Assembly (NCBI GenBank): GCA_947461995.1
Contig: CANHNH010000003.1
Coordinates: 1-45,696 of the forward strand
Direction: 5' to 3'
DNA length: 45,696 nucleotides
Origin: Candidatus Nanopelagicaceae bacterium
GTDB taxonomy: Bacteria > Actinomycetota > Actinomycetes > Nanopelagicales > Nanopelagicaceae
Shown piece after piece: positions 7,578-16,775 of the stretch. How positions within the stretch are numbered: the stretch's first letter is position 1; each line of letters opens with the position of its first letter. The position numbers and the translations under genes were made by a program. The notes beneath the pieces were generated by a model. It made no database searches. It had not been told where the DNA came from and saw only the letters and a list, made by a program, of their open reading frames with translations.

Positions 7578-8630
7578 ATGCTGGCCACGATGCCAAACCG
7601 TTATTCAAAGAATTCTCGTGTCACAGGTAAGCAGGTTGCCGCTTTGGCGAAAGTCGATGCAGCTGTGGTCTCAAAGATATTGAAAGAGGATCCCACCCTG
7701 CGAGTTTCGAAGGAAACCCGCAAGCGCGTGATGGATGCTGTTGAACAACTAGGGTATCGCCCAAACTTTGCGGCTCAGAGATTACGGAGCTCGCGCAAGA
7801 TCGGCGCTGTAGGACTTATTATTCCAAACTTTTCAAACCCTGCTTTTGCTGAAATTGTGCATGGCGCTGAAATCGCAGCGCTACAGCAAAAGGTTGCTCT
7901 CTTCGTTTCCTCAAACAGTGAACTAACGACTCCCCTAGATCTGACCATGGATTTAGTTGCCTCAGGCCGAGTCGATGCCTTACTCATTGCCGGTGGCTCT
8001 TCCACAGAAACAGCGGAGATTAATAAATATCTTAGTGAACGAAACTTTCCGTTCCTATTTCTCAATCGCCAAAGTATCGGAGTCCGTCGTTCGTTATTCC
8101 TAGATGATGAATACGCCATTGGTTTGCTGGTCAATCATCTAGTTGAACTGGGCCACAAGAAGATCTACAACATCGCAGGTCTATCAACTATGGAGACTGG
8201 AAAACGTCGCCAAGCAGCCTTCAAAAAAGCGATTACTGCTGCTGGCATTGCTTTCAGTCCAGATTTGATTGTTGAAGAGGAATACAGCCCTCTCGGTGGT
8301 CAGCGCGGATTCCAAGAGATCTTAAAGCGCAAACCAAAAGCAACCGCGCTTGTGGTCTCAGAATTTAATATGGCAGTCGGTGCGCTCAATGCCGCCCGAA
8401 AAGCGAAGGTAGTTGTACCGGATGATTTATCAATGGTCGCATTTAACAACTTGGAGATTGCTTCACTTCTTAATCCGACAATGACAACAGTTGGATTGCA
8501 ATTGCAGCACCTAGGCGAAGAGGGTCTGAACTTGCTCCTTGAAAAAGAACCGAAGGAAGAGATCTACCAGACAGTTTCAAAAAGCGCAGAATTGTTCTTG
8601 CGTGAATCTTCGAAATCAATTCGGAAATGA
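7578..8630 (+). CDS. LacI-family transcriptional regulator
   Basis: A 350-residue repressor. The N-terminal DNA-binding domain spans about residues 14-65 (TGKQVAALAKVDAAVVSKIL, then the hinge region YRPNFAAQRLRS with the leucine/hinge helix). A periplasmic-binding-protein-like effector domain follows (IGAVGLIIPNFSNPAFAEI, DALLIAGGSS, FLFLNRQS, PDDLSMVAFNN). Family members bind a metabolite and release the operator. A purine-rich ribosome site (GGAGAGGGA) precedes the ATG. It heads an operon with the Cys protein (7-base gap), SDR and E1 genes. The likely operator is the palindrome in its own promoter, repeated at the transporter and APC permease promoters. The effector is unknown. Confidence 0.93.
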   Translation: MLATMPNRYSKNSRVTGKQVAALAKVDAAVVSKILKEDPTLRVSKETRKRVMDAVEQLGYRPNFAAQRLRSSRKIGAVGLIIPNFSNPAFAEIVHGAEIAALQQKVALFVSSNSELTTPLDLTMDLVASGRVDALLIAGGSSTETAEINKYLSERNFPFLFLNRQSIGVRRSLFLDDEYAIGLLVNHLVELGHKKIYNIAGLSTMETGKRRQAAFKKAITAAGIAFSPDLIVEEEYSPLGGQRGFQEILKRKPKATALVVSEFNMAVGALNAARKAKVVVPDDLSMVAFNNLEIASLLNPTMTTVGLQLQHLGEEGLNLLLEKEPKEEIYQTVSKSAELFLRESSKSIRK

Positions 8631-8637
8631 GAACCTG

Positions 8638-9672
8638 ATGAAAGAAATCGACCTCGCCGCACTTGGTCTAAGCGAACATGAAATAGTCCATGATGTTGTT
8701 AAGTTCTCGAAATCTTTCGATCGTAAAATTCGGCAAGATCCACCGAATCAATTAGGTGTACCAACTCAGTACTTGGCGATACTGGCTGTAAAGCGTGGAG
8801 ATTATGCACAGGCTGACGAACTAGCCCGTTACATGCGTCAAGAGAGTGATTTTATTTTCGACTCAATGATGGTGCTCTGGCTTAAGCAATTGATGGATCA
8901 CGCCAAGAAAGTTTTAGGTATGGAAAAATATGAAAACTTATTGCGAGTTCCAGAACTACATGTGTGGGCTAGTTTCCAGCGTGTAGGCAATGATTTTATA
9001 GATGAAGCCCTAGCCTTTTTAGAGCAGAAAAACGATGCACAGTTTGATACCTGTTTGAGTCATGCCCGTCGTGTATATAAAACTATGGGCGATGAAGTGG
9101 TTAAGTTTGTTCAAGATATTTTGACTGAGGTTCTTCTAGTTGAAGGGCCAGATGGTCCAGTTTCTGCTCTCCGAGGGCCTTACGAAACAATTTGGCAGAA
9201 GCGATACAAAACATGGGAAACACTTACCGGTGAGGAAAGGTTGCAACTTTCTTGCGAAGGTATGCGAGCGCATTTCGGCGGACCAACTCGCCAGGGAGAA
9301 TTTAAAGTCGTTGATGAAGGTAAGCGATTCCGTATGACTTTTGCCGGTTGCGGAACAGGCGGAGTACTGCGCCGCGGTGATATTGAAACAGGTGAAGGAC
9401 CATATCTATCTGTAGGAACAGTGAAGACCCCTCAGGCGTACACATGGGGTAAAACAGATATGCCCTGGTATTGCACGCACTGCAATCTTTATTTAGAACA
9501 TTGGCCAGTTGAAGATGCCGGCATCAATCGCCGCCCAGTTATTTTTATTGATGATCCTAAATCCACGGTCACCACTGAATGGTTAGTTTATAAAGATCTT
9601 GCAGATACAGAAGATGAGGATTACACACGCATATGGGCAACTCCGCCAACTAAGCACCAGAAAGTAAAATAA
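8638..9672 (+). CDS. Unknown protein with CGTGG and CTHC motifs, 344 aa
   Basis: I do not recognise this family with confidence. I choose ATG 8638, after the regulator stop, over an ATG at 8539 inside the regulator gene. The first 170 residues are predicted helical (ELARYMRQESDFIFDS, DEALAFLEQ). The second half has a glycine/cysteine segment, TFAGCGTGGVLRRGD (C238), and then WYCTHCNLYLEHWP with a CxxC pair (C279, C282). These cysteines and nearby histidines suggest metal binding or redox chemistry. No membrane segment or signal peptide is seen. It overlaps the next SDR gene by one base, so it works with the SDR and E1 proteins. A distant resemblance to thiazoline-carboxylate hydrolase-like proteins crossed my mind but is not supported here. 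Confidence 0.7.
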   Translation: MKEIDLAALGLSEHEIVHDVVKFSKSFDRKIRQDPPNQLGVPTQYLAILAVKRGDYAQADELARYMRQESDFIFDSMMVLWLKQLMDHAKKVLGMEKYENLLRVPELHVWASFQRVGNDFIDEALAFLEQKNDAQFDTCLSHARRVYKTMGDEVVKFVQDILTEVLLVEGPDGPVSALRGPYETIWQKRYKTWETLTGEERLQLSCEGMRAHFGGPTRQGEFKVVDEGKRFRMTFAGCGTGGVLRRGDIETGEGPYLSVGTVKTPQAYTWGKTDMPWYCTHCNLYLEHWPVEDAGINRRPVIFIDDPKSTVTTEWLVYKDLADTEDEDYTRIWATPPTKHQKVK

Positions 9673-10463
9673 TGAGCGAAGAGAGCAAAGTAGCTGTAAT
9701 CACTGGAGCTGGTAGAGGTATTGGCGCATCTGCCGGAGTTCGCTTACTCGAAGGTGGCTTCACCGTCTATTTCACCGATATGAACTTGGAGCGAACACAA
9801 GAATTCGTTGCATCGCTAGATAAGCACAAGGGGCGTGCATTTGCGTTGCAAATACAAGTTACTGATGATGCATCTGTCGATACTGCGATGCGCTTCGTCG
9901 GAGAAAAACACGGCAAAATTGATCTGCTAATTAACAACGCGGGAATTACAAATCAGGGACCTACTCAAGATATTACAACCGCTGATTGGCAACAACTCAT
10001 TGATATTCACTTAGGCGGCACTTTTCGTTGCTCCCGTGCAGCGTTCCCTTATTTAAAGGCTGCTAATGGTGCAGCGATTGTGAATATTTCATCAATTGCC
10101 GCTCGCTTAGGAATGCCAATGCGTGCTTCGTACTGTGCGGCAAAAGCTGCAATCGAAGGTTTCGGACGCTCACTTGCAACTGAATGGGCTGAATATGGAA
10201 TCCGAGTGAACGCGGTAGCCCCGGGATATGTGATGACCGAACTAGTTCAAAAAGATCTTAAAAATGGATTAGTTTCACAAGAGGTCCTAGGTAGTCGAAT
10301 CAGCTTAACGAAATTTGCCACTCCAGAAGAAATTGCTGAAGTGATGTACTTTCTTGGAACGAAGGCTTCTTCTTACATGACCGGACAAGTCTTAAATGTC
10401 GATGGTGGTCTATCCATTGATCTAAATCCGGGTAACACCTCCGCTGTTGCGAAGAAAAACTAA
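9672..10463 (+). CDS. SDR-family NAD(P)-dependent oxidoreductase
   Basis: A 263-residue classical short-chain dehydrogenase. The cofactor motif is GAGRGIGAS (12-20), the stabilising NNAG is in LLINNAGIT, the catalytic serine lies in NISSIA and the catalytic Tyr/Lys in SYCAAKAA. The C-terminal VNAVAPGYVMTE and YMTGQVLNVDGG are standard. Such enzymes interconvert alcohols or hydroxy acids with ketones. The substrate is unknown, but its position between the Cys protein and the fused E1 suggests it oxidises a hydroxy intermediate to the oxo acid used by E1. The start codon overlaps the stop of the preceding gene. Confidence 0.93.
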   Translation: MSEESKVAVITGAGRGIGASAGVRLLEGGFTVYFTDMNLERTQEFVASLDKHKGRAFALQIQVTDDASVDTAMRFVGEKHGKIDLLINNAGITNQGPTQDITTADWQQLIDIHLGGTFRCSRAAFPYLKAANGAAIVNISSIAARLGMPMRASYCAAKAAIEGFGRSLATEWAEYGIRVNAVAPGYVMTELVQKDLKNGLVSQEVLGSRISLTKFATPEEIAEVMYFLGTKASSYMTGQVLNVDGGLSIDLNPGNTSAVAKKN

Positions 10464-10481
10464 GGAAAGGCCAAAAACCTA

Positions 10482-12488
10482 GTGAACACACATGTAGAAC
10501 ACATATCGCAGGAGTTTGATAAGCCAGTTCGTGGAAACGATCTCTTAGGCATGTACCGAAAGATGTTTTTGATTCGGCGCACTGAAGAAGCGGTTTTAGA
10601 TTTGCGTCGCGCTGATTTAATTGCGGGATCTGTTCACGTTTGTGTTGGACAAGAGTCTGCAGCCGTTGGCGTAGTTGCTGCCATGTTAGATACAGACCGC
10701 ACAATGGCAACTTATCGAGGCCATGGTTGGGCTCTAGCATCAGGCGTACCACTTCGCGCACTGTTCTCCGAAATTCTCGGACGAAGTAATGGAATAAATG
10801 GTGCTCGTGCTGGCTCTGCTTACTTGGTCGCACCTGAATATGGATTTATTGGAGAGAACAGCATCGTTGGTGGCGGCTTGCCAATTGCTAACGGAGTTGC
10901 GATGAGTCTGCAATATCGTGGCGCCGGCGGCGTAGTTGCTGTCTCTTTTGGTGATGGTGCAACAAATCAAGGGGCAACGCATGAAGCGATAGTCTTTGCA
11001 ATTGCTAGAAAACTTCCAGTTATTTTTATCTGTGAAAATAATACGTGGTCTGAAATGACGCCAATTTCACAAACTGTGCCCAACGCGGCACTGTGGCAAC
11101 GTGCCGCTGGATATGGAATCGCTGCCGAATTAGTCGATGGCGCCGATCTTGCACAAGTCTTTTCTAGTGCTCAGGCAGCAGTTGCTCGCGCGCGAAATGG
11201 TGAAGGTCCTACGTTTTTAGAAATAACTGTTCCGCGTATTTTAGGACACTACAACTTAGATCTCGAGCTTTACCGGTCACAGGCCGATCGTGAATCAGCA
11301 CTTGCTCGCGATCCGCTTGCAAGATTACGGACCGAACTTGTGCAATCTCATTCAGAATCACTCATTGCTGAATTAGAGATTGAAATAGAAGCATTTGTCG
11401 CTAGTGAAAAAGAGTTTTCTCTTAACTCTGCTTTCCCAGAACCAGAAGATGCACTAGGGCATGTACTTGCCTCCAGTACATGGAGCGAACTTTCTCCTCT
11501 GCCAACTTCAGGTGAAGAAGTTGCATATGGACTTGCTGTTAACCGAGCACTTCATGAAGAAATGGAAAAGCGTCCTGAAGTTGTTCTCTTTGGAGAAGAT
11601 ATAGCAACAGCTGGTGGCACATTCGGAGTTACTAGAAACTTGCGAAAAAAATATGGAGAGCGAATTTTTGATACACCAATTTCAGAGGCTGCAATCCTCG
11701 GAGCCGCAACTGGTGCGAGTATCGGCGGAATGAAACCGATCGTAGAAATCATGTGGATTGACTTCATGCTTGTCGCATTTGATCAAATCGTAAATCAAAG
11801 CGCTAACGTTCGATTTATTTCACGTGGCAAACAACATGCACCAATGGTTATCCGAACCCAACAGGGAGCTACCCCTGGCTCTTGTGCGCAACACACACAA
11901 AGTCTTGAAGCGATTCTTGCTCATATTCCTGGAATTAAAGTGGGATTACCATCGAATAGTCACGATGCTTATCAAATGTTACGTGCTGCAGTTGCCGATC
12001 CTGATCCAGTAATCATTATCGAATCACGATCACTTTATTTAGTGAAAGGCTTTCTTGATACCACTGCTCCGCAAGAAGAAGTCGGCGGATCCCGCACTCG
12101 TAAATTAGGTAGTGACCTAGCAATTGTGACGTGGGGAAAGAATGTTCCGATGGTCTTAGAAGCTGCGCAAATGCTCGAGGCTCAAGGGATCAATGCATCT
12201 GTCTTAGATCTGCGCTGGCTAAATCCGCTTGATGAAAGTGCGATTGCAGAACTAGTAAAGAATTCTGGAGGAAAGTTACTAATTGTTCATGAAGCAAACC
12301 GCACAGGTGGTTTTGGCGCTGAAATCTCTGCTCGTATAGGAGAATCTCACTTTGCCGATTTGAAAGCGCCAATTATGCGATTGGCTACTCCAGATTCTCG
12401 GATTCCAGCTTCTCCAATTTTGCAAAGCGCCTTAATTCCGACTGTATCTACAATAGTTAATGCGGCTACTGAACTACACAACTCGTAA
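10482..12488 (+). CDS. Fused alpha-beta 2-oxoacid/acetoin dehydrogenase-type E1 component
   Basis: This 668-residue thiamine-diphosphate enzyme joins the E1 alpha chain (about 1-320) and beta chain (about 340-668) that are usually separate. The alpha half has the ThDP motif GDGATNQG (157-164) ending at CENN. The beta half has VVLFGEDIA, PISEAAILGAATG and TQQGATPGSCAQHTQS. It would decarboxylate a 2-oxo acid and pass the acyl group to a lipoyl E2 protein or, in acetoin-type enzymes, cleave a diketone. No E2 or E3 gene is in the window. The start is GTG with AAGGAAAGG upstream; the next in-frame ATG would cut into the conserved MYRKMFLIRRTEE segment. The gene ends one base from the convergent SMP-30 gene. 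Confidence 0.88.
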   Translation: MNTHVEHISQEFDKPVRGNDLLGMYRKMFLIRRTEEAVLDLRRADLIAGSVHVCVGQESAAVGVVAAMLDTDRTMATYRGHGWALASGVPLRALFSEILGRSNGINGARAGSAYLVAPEYGFIGENSIVGGGLPIANGVAMSLQYRGAGGVVAVSFGDGATNQGATHEAIVFAIARKLPVIFICENNTWSEMTPISQTVPNAALWQRAAGYGIAAELVDGADLAQVFSSAQAAVARARNGEGPTFLEITVPRILGHYNLDLELYRSQADRESALARDPLARLRTELVQSHSESLIAELEIEIEAFVASEKEFSLNSAFPEPEDALGHVLASSTWSELSPLPTSGEEVAYGLAVNRALHEEMEKRPEVVLFGEDIATAGGTFGVTRNLRKKYGERIFDTPISEAAILGAATGASIGGMKPIVEIMWIDFMLVAFDQIVNQSANVRFISRGKQHAPMVIRTQQGATPGSCAQHTQSLEAILAHIPGIKVGLPSNSHDAYQMLRAAVADPDPVIIIESRSLYLVKGFLDTTAPQEEVGGSRTRKLGSDLAIVTWGKNVPMVLEAAQMLEAQGINASVLDLRWLNPLDESAIAELVKNSGGKLLIVHEANRTGGFGAEISARIGESHFADLKAPIMRLATPDSRIPASPILQSALIPTVSTIVNAATELHNS

Positions 12489-12489
12489 A

Positions 12490-13314
12490 TTAACGTACGG
12501 GGTATTTCAATGCAGCACCTTTGTGCGATATCGCAAGTTCTGCAAGGTAGCGCCCTGCTAAGTTAGCGGTAATAAACCTGTCAAGGTTCTGCCCGATAAA
12601 TGCAGCATTCGTCGGTGCAGCAAGAGTGATGCCAGCCCAATCATTAATAATCTCTTCGAGTTGAGTACCGTTCCAGATGTAGATTGCATCTGGGCGATAA
12701 CAGCAAATAATAAGATCTCCGCTTTTCGTAAAAACTAATCCATCAGGAACAGTCTTTGGCATCTTTACAATAATTTCTGGCGCATCCAACGAATTTGCAG
12801 AAATAGCACACCGAGAAATTTGAGGGTTTTCAGATTCAACAATGTAAAGATATCTTTCTGTTGGATCGATTGCAAGACCATTGGTAAAAGCCGATACTAA
12901 TTCGCTTTCCAGAGTGACTTCACCATTTGGATGTAGGCAAAAAATTGAACCATTCCTTGCACCCCAGTCCCCTGATTCGGAAAAAAAGAGCCTGCCATCA
13001 GAGTGAAATACCGGGAAATTAGGTGACTTAAGTTCCCGGCCAATCTTGCCGGTAGTTAAATCAGTGATCTGCCCACTCTTTGTATCCAGGCGCAAGACCG
13101 CGCTTCGACCCATGTCACATAAGTAAAGATTTTCTTGCCCATCAAATGCCATGCCGAGAATAAATCCGCCGGTGTTAGCAATTTCAGTTACTTCACCAGT
13201 TGAGGGGTTTATCCGATAAACCTGGCCTGCTTCTCCGCCAGCTGCAACCCATCCCGCTGGTGACCAAGCAAGACCTTCTGGATGATCGAGATCGCTAGCA
13301 AATATTTTCATCAT
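12490..13314 (-). CDS. SMP-30/gluconolactonase-like beta-propeller protein
   Basis: The 274-residue protein has the repeating pattern of a six-bladed SMP-30/LRE propeller: HPEGLAWSP near the start, GFILGMAFDGQENLYLCD, PNFPVFHSDGRLFFSES, TNGLAIDPTERYLYIVES and PDGLVFTKSGDLIICCY. The acidic and asparagine residues that hold the metal in gluconolactonases (E of HPEG, N of TNGLA, D of PDG) are present. No signal peptide is seen, so it is cytoplasmic. It likely opens a sugar-acid or other lactone. It is the last gene of a three-gene unit with an SDR and a mutarotase-like gene. Confidence 0.85.
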   Translation of the reverse strand: MMKIFASDLDHPEGLAWSPAGWVAAGGEAGQVYRINPSTGEVTEIANTGGFILGMAFDGQENLYLCDMGRSAVLRLDTKSGQITDLTTGKIGRELKSPNFPVFHSDGRLFFSESGDWGARNGSIFCLHPNGEVTLESELVSAFTNGLAIDPTERYLYIVESENPQISRCAISANSLDAPEIIVKMPKTVPDGLVFTKSGDLIICCYRPDAIYIWNGTQLEEIINDWAGITLAAPTNAAFIGQNLDRFITANLAGRYLAELAISHKGAALKYPVR

Positions 13315-13338
13315 TTCTTACTCCTTTGTAATTTTTCT

Positions 13339-14091
13339 CTAATAGCAAGAAACAGTAAGTCCGCCATCGACGACTAATTGTTGGCCCGTCATATATGAGG
13401 AATACGGTGAGGCTAAGAACATGACCGATTGCGCAATTTCCTTTGGCGCAGCAATGCGCTTCATCGGATATTCATTTTCAATCTTTGCACGAGCTGCTTT
13501 TGGATCATCAAACATATCGAAGTACTCAGCAACAAGTGGAGTATCTATGTCACCTGGACAAATTGCATTGACACGAATCCCACGATCGCCATATTGCACG
13601 GCAGCAGCGCGTGTAAGTCCAAGTACTCCACCCTTTGCTGTGCAATACGCAGCTAGCATTCCATCGGCAACTAGTCCCAAAATAGAAGCCACATTTACAA
13701 TTGCTCCACCATTTGTTTTAAGCATTGCCTTGACAGCATGCTTGGTACCGAAAAATGGACCTTTTAAATTCACGGCTAAAATCCGATCAAGGTCAACTTC
13801 AGTTGTGTTAATCATCTCTTCACTAACAGATACTGCGGCATTGTTGACCATGACATCTAATTTTCCGTGCTTAGCAACAACTTTGGCGATCAATTCTTCG
13901 ACTTCTTTTTCTTTCGATACATCCACATGAAAATATGTTGCACCAAGGGCTTGCATATTTGCTTTTCCTGCTTCGTCATTAACATCGCACCCAAATACTG
14001 TTGCATGGGCGCTTGTAAATTCGATGGCCAAGGCATGTCCTAAGCCTGAAGAAACTCCTGTGATGATGACTGATTTTCCTTCGAAATTCAT
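13339..14091 (-). CDS. SDR-family NAD(P)-dependent oxidoreductase
   Basis: A 250-residue classical SDR. Motifs are GVSSGLGHA (cofactor), the acidic residue in FGCDVND that favours NAD, NNAAVS in place of NNAG, NVASILG (serine) and YCTAKGG (Tyr/Lys). The ending [12 protein letters not shown] is standard. Its start overlaps the stop of the upstream mutarotase-like gene by four bases, and the lactonase-like gene follows after about 25 bases. That trio (epimerase, dehydrogenase, lactonase) is the usual order of steps for sugar oxidation to a sugar acid, so an aldose dehydrogenase role is a fair guess. Confidence 0.92.
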   Translation of the reverse strand: MNFEGKSVIITGVSSGLGHALAIEFTSAHATVFGCDVNDEAGKANMQALGATYFHVDVSKEKEVEELIAKVVAKHGKLDVMVNNAAVSVSEEMINTTEVDLDRILAVNLKGPFFGTKHAVKAMLKTNGGAIVNVASILGLVADGMLAAYCTAKGGVLGLTRAAAVQYGDRGIRVNAICPGDIDTPLVAEYFDMFDDPKAARAKIENEYPMKRIAAPKEIAQSVMFLASPYSSYMTGQQLVVDGGLTVSCY

Positions 14092-15071
14092 TTTACTTCT
14101 CCATTTTCTGTGAATCCATTGATTTGCGTTGGTGGGGTGAAGACAATCATTTTGACTTGAGTAGAAATTTTTTCGCCGAACTTTAATTCACCTGCCGTGC
14201 CTTGAGTTATTGCATGATCTAGCCCTGCCGGCATTGCTGTCCACGGTTCAACGGCAATTGTTCGAATTCCGCGCCATCCACCATTGACCATCCAGATATG
14301 GATATTCGGAAATACCGCTTTATCAAAAGTAATTGCGAACCCCGTATTACGTACGTGATCTGTGACCGCAAGCCAACCATCGTTGAGATCGGCCAAGTAG
14401 TAATACTCCCAAGAAAGTGCATCATTCGATGATATTTCTGTTAGAGATTTAATTGGCCATTGCTGAAATTTTTCGCCTTTTTTAAATTCATCTGACGTGC
14501 CAATTGGGCCAGTTCCATCCACATACCAACATTTTTCTGCCGGAACATGTAAGCGAGTATCGGTGCTAATTGGAAATGCGGGATGAATTCCCCATATGTA
14601 AGGAAAACTTGTGGTTCCAATATTGGTCACAGAATAATCAACTTGCAAATAATGACTATCTGGCTCTAGCGTTAAAATCTTCTCCATCAGAAATGGTGTA
14701 ATCACTCCCATTCTTGAAAGCTTTACAGAATTTGGAGAAATTAGTTCTACTTTCCAAGGCATTGACCAGACTTCGCCAAGAAACGGTATCTCTTCTCCGT
14801 TGACCGTAGCCGGTTGTCCTGTTGGAAAAGCATCATCAATTCCGCCACTCCACCAATTATCTACATTTGCACCAAATACTGGTGGCCGGACTTCAACCCG
14901 CGGATGATGAAATAGTAAATCGTTACCTGTGCGCTTATCTAAAAATTCATAAATTTTGGCGCCGATTTTGGGTAGAACTGTTACTTTGATACTTGAATTT
15001 TCTAAACAAAGGGCGTCGTTACCTTCAACTATGTGTCCTAGAGAAACAGTCCCTGCTTCATGTTTTGAGAT
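14088..15071 (-). CDS. Galactose mutarotase-like protein, probable non-ATG start
   Basis: From the internal ATG at 14762 the product would be only 224 residues, but the same frame continues upstream without a stop to about 15110 and is clearly coding: [36 protein letters not shown] and [10 protein letters not shown] all fit the aldose 1-epimerase-like fold. The full protein is about 327 residues. No ATG, GTG or TTG in frame lies near the expected start. A strong GGAGG (15083-15077 region) sits six bases before an ATC codon at 15071, so either translation starts at AUC or a mutation or sequencing error has changed the start. The gene overlaps the SDR gene by four bases and probably prepares the sugar for it. 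Confidence 0.75.
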   Translation of the reverse strand: MSKHEAGTVSLGHIVEGNDALCLENSSIKVTVLPKIGAKIYEFLDKRTGNDLLFHHPRVEVRPPVFGANVDNWWSGGIDDAFPTGQPATVNGEEIPFLGEVWSMPWKVELISPNSVKLSRMGVITPFLMEKILTLEPDSHYLQVDYSVTNIGTTSFPYIWGIHPAFPISTDTRLHVPAEKCWYVDGTGPIGTSDEFKKGEKFQQWPIKSLTEISSNDALSWEYYYLADLNDGWLAVTDHVRNTGFAITFDKAVFPNIHIWMVNGGWRGIRTIAVEPWTAMPAGLDHAITQGTAGELKFGEKISTQVKMIVFTPPTQINGFTENGEVK

Positions 15072-15130
15072 TTTATTCCTCCAGCCAAATACATTAACTA
15101 TCTAATATCAAATCTTCTTGAAAAGAAAGA

Positions 15131-15166
15131 TGCACCCTTGGCTGATCTAACTAAGCCAAGGGTGCA
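15131..15166 (-). terminator. Rho-independent terminator after APC permease
   Basis: A perfect 13-bp inverted repeat (TGCACCCTTGGCT and its complement, 10-base loop) is followed on the minus strand by a T-rich stretch. It lies about ten bases past the permease stop and separates that gene from the mutarotase-like gene. Confidence 0.85.
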
Positions 15167-15175
15167 ATCCGTTTC

Positions 15176-16609
15176 TTATGCCTCTTGTACTTCTGGTGCA
15201 GGGCCTGCGAATACCGCCTTGAGCTTCTTTGATGGCATGAGCACATAGAGCAGAGTCAGAACGCAAGGAAGCATTCCAAATACCACAATGCTCTTTCCGC
15301 CCTTCCAATCAAGTGCCCACAAGGCAGTAAAGAAGGTGCGATTAATTAAGTAGAGCACGAGCGCCATTCCGACCACAGGAATAACTCCATGCATAAACCA
15401 ATTAAAAGTTCCCTTTTTCCAGAAATAAACCATTGAGGAAAGGTGTACGAAGAAATAAGTTAGTAATGCGAAGAAGGCAATGCTTCCAGCCCACCATACG
15501 AAGGCATTGTTGGCATTTCCTAACCACACTGTTACAACTCCGGTACCAAGCACGGTAGCGGCCCACACAACGTGGAGTGCTTTATTTGGTGTTTGCTTTG
15601 TTGGATGAACTTCACCTAACCACGAAGGCATCGTTCCTTGGCGACCTTGTGCGTAAAGCACGCGAGAAGCACCAACTGCACATGCAACTAGCGCACCACC
15701 TAAGGCTGTCATGGACGTCAAGTCGACGAGAATTTTGCCGGCGCCCCAATAATCTTCAGCTATAGCCGTTGCTGGAGTAAAGCCAGATGCCATTAAATCT
15801 TGAACTTTTGAAAGTGGTTCTGAGATTGAAAATATCCATGAACCAACAGCCCAGAAAAGACCGACAATTACAACAACTAAGATTGTTGCTTTAGGCAACA
15901 GCTTTGTTGGTGTCTTAGTTTCTTCGGCTGCAGTCTGGATTACATCAAAACCTGCAAACGAAAGTATTCCGAAGATCATTGCACTCCAGAATCCATTTGC
16001 TCCACCTTGAATGTTGGCCGGGTTATAAGGGCTCAACGTAATTCCAAGACCGTGGCTAGCACCCGTGAATAGGATTGTTAGTAACAGTGCGAAAACTACT
16101 ACAAGTTCAATTGCAATGAAGATCAATGCAGTTTTGATAGATATCGAGATTCCGTTGTATGTCGCGTACATGACGATCAGTGTTATGAGTCCGGCACCGA
16201 TTCCCCAAGTAAGCATGCCCGGAGCTTTCACTCCCAACAGAGAGAGAAGATCGTTAAAAAACATTCCGAAAAGAATTGGCTGCAAGATTGTCGCCACAAC
16301 GTAGAAGAACGCCATGATCACACCAGTCCACACACCAACCTTCGGTGAAAGAACCCGCCAACTCCAGGCATAAACCGCGCCCGAAGAAGTCATGTGGGAA
16401 GAAAGTTGTGAATAACTTATTGCAGATGGGAGGGCGATAACTAAAGCAGCGAGAAATACCAAGGGGGTGGCAAGTCCAACGAGAGAGGCCATTGGGCCCC
16501 AGTTCAGATAAATTCCGATTGCAGGGCACATCATTGCTGCGCCTAAAATCGAAAGACCCACAATTCCTAGGGCACCAGATTTTAACCCTTTGGTCTGTGT
16601 AGTACTCAT
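15176..16609 (-). CDS. APC-family amino acid permease
   Basis: A 477-residue membrane transporter with about 12 hydrophobic segments. The first helix region GALGIVGLSILGAAMMCPA and the conserved SFAGFDVIQTAAEETKTPTK stretch (near 215-235) mark the APC amino acid-polyamine-organocation superfamily. Such carriers import amino acids or amines by ion coupling. The gene is a single transcription unit with its own terminator and a perfect LacI-type operator in the promoter. It is therefore probably an alternative uptake route for the same compound as the ABC importer of this island. Confidence 0.92.
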   Translation of the reverse strand: MSTTQTKGLKSGALGIVGLSILGAAMMCPAIGIYLNWGPMASLVGLATPLVFLAALVIALPSAISYSQLSSHMTSSGAVYAWSWRVLSPKVGVWTGVIMAFFYVVATILQPILFGMFFNDLLSLLGVKAPGMLTWGIGAGLITLIVMYATYNGISISIKTALIFIAIELVVVFALLLTILFTGASHGLGITLSPYNPANIQGGANGFWSAMIFGILSFAGFDVIQTAAEETKTPTKLLPKATILVVVIVGLFWAVGSWIFSISEPLSKVQDLMASGFTPATAIAEDYWGAGKILVDLTSMTALGGALVACAVGASRVLYAQGRQGTMPSWLGEVHPTKQTPNKALHVVWAATVLGTGVVTVWLGNANNAFVWWAGSIAFFALLTYFFVHLSSMVYFWKKGTFNWFMHGVIPVVGMALVLYLINRTFFTALWALDWKGGKSIVVFGMLPCVLTLLYVLMPSKKLKAVFAGPAPEVQEA

Positions 16610-16643
16610 CCAGGATCTCCTTCACGAGTGAATGCCTCGACCG

Positions 16644-16695
16644 TATTTGGTCAAGCGATTGACCAAATAATGCAACTAATCAATTCCAAAGTCAA
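16644..16695 (-). promoter_or_regulatory. Perfect LacI-type operator and promoter of APC permease
   Basis: On the minus strand TTGACT (16695-16690), 17 bases and CATTAT (16672-16667) form the promoter. The operator at 16644-16669 has perfect 11-bp arms, TATTTGGTCAA and TTGACCAAATA, around GCGA, and touches the -10 box. It is the best copy of the motif in the window. Confidence 0.85.
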
Positions 16696-16775
16696 TGACA
16701 TTCGATAGGGCAATTCGACTATTTATTGCTACCCATCTGAAAATCTGAGCACGACTTATCGGTACCTATCAGTAA

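Noticed and set aside
8539-8637. Longer start for the 344-residue Cys protein inside the LacI gene
   Set aside because: The extra N-terminus is a shifted-frame reading of the regulator's end with no ribosome site; ATG 8638 just after the stop is better.
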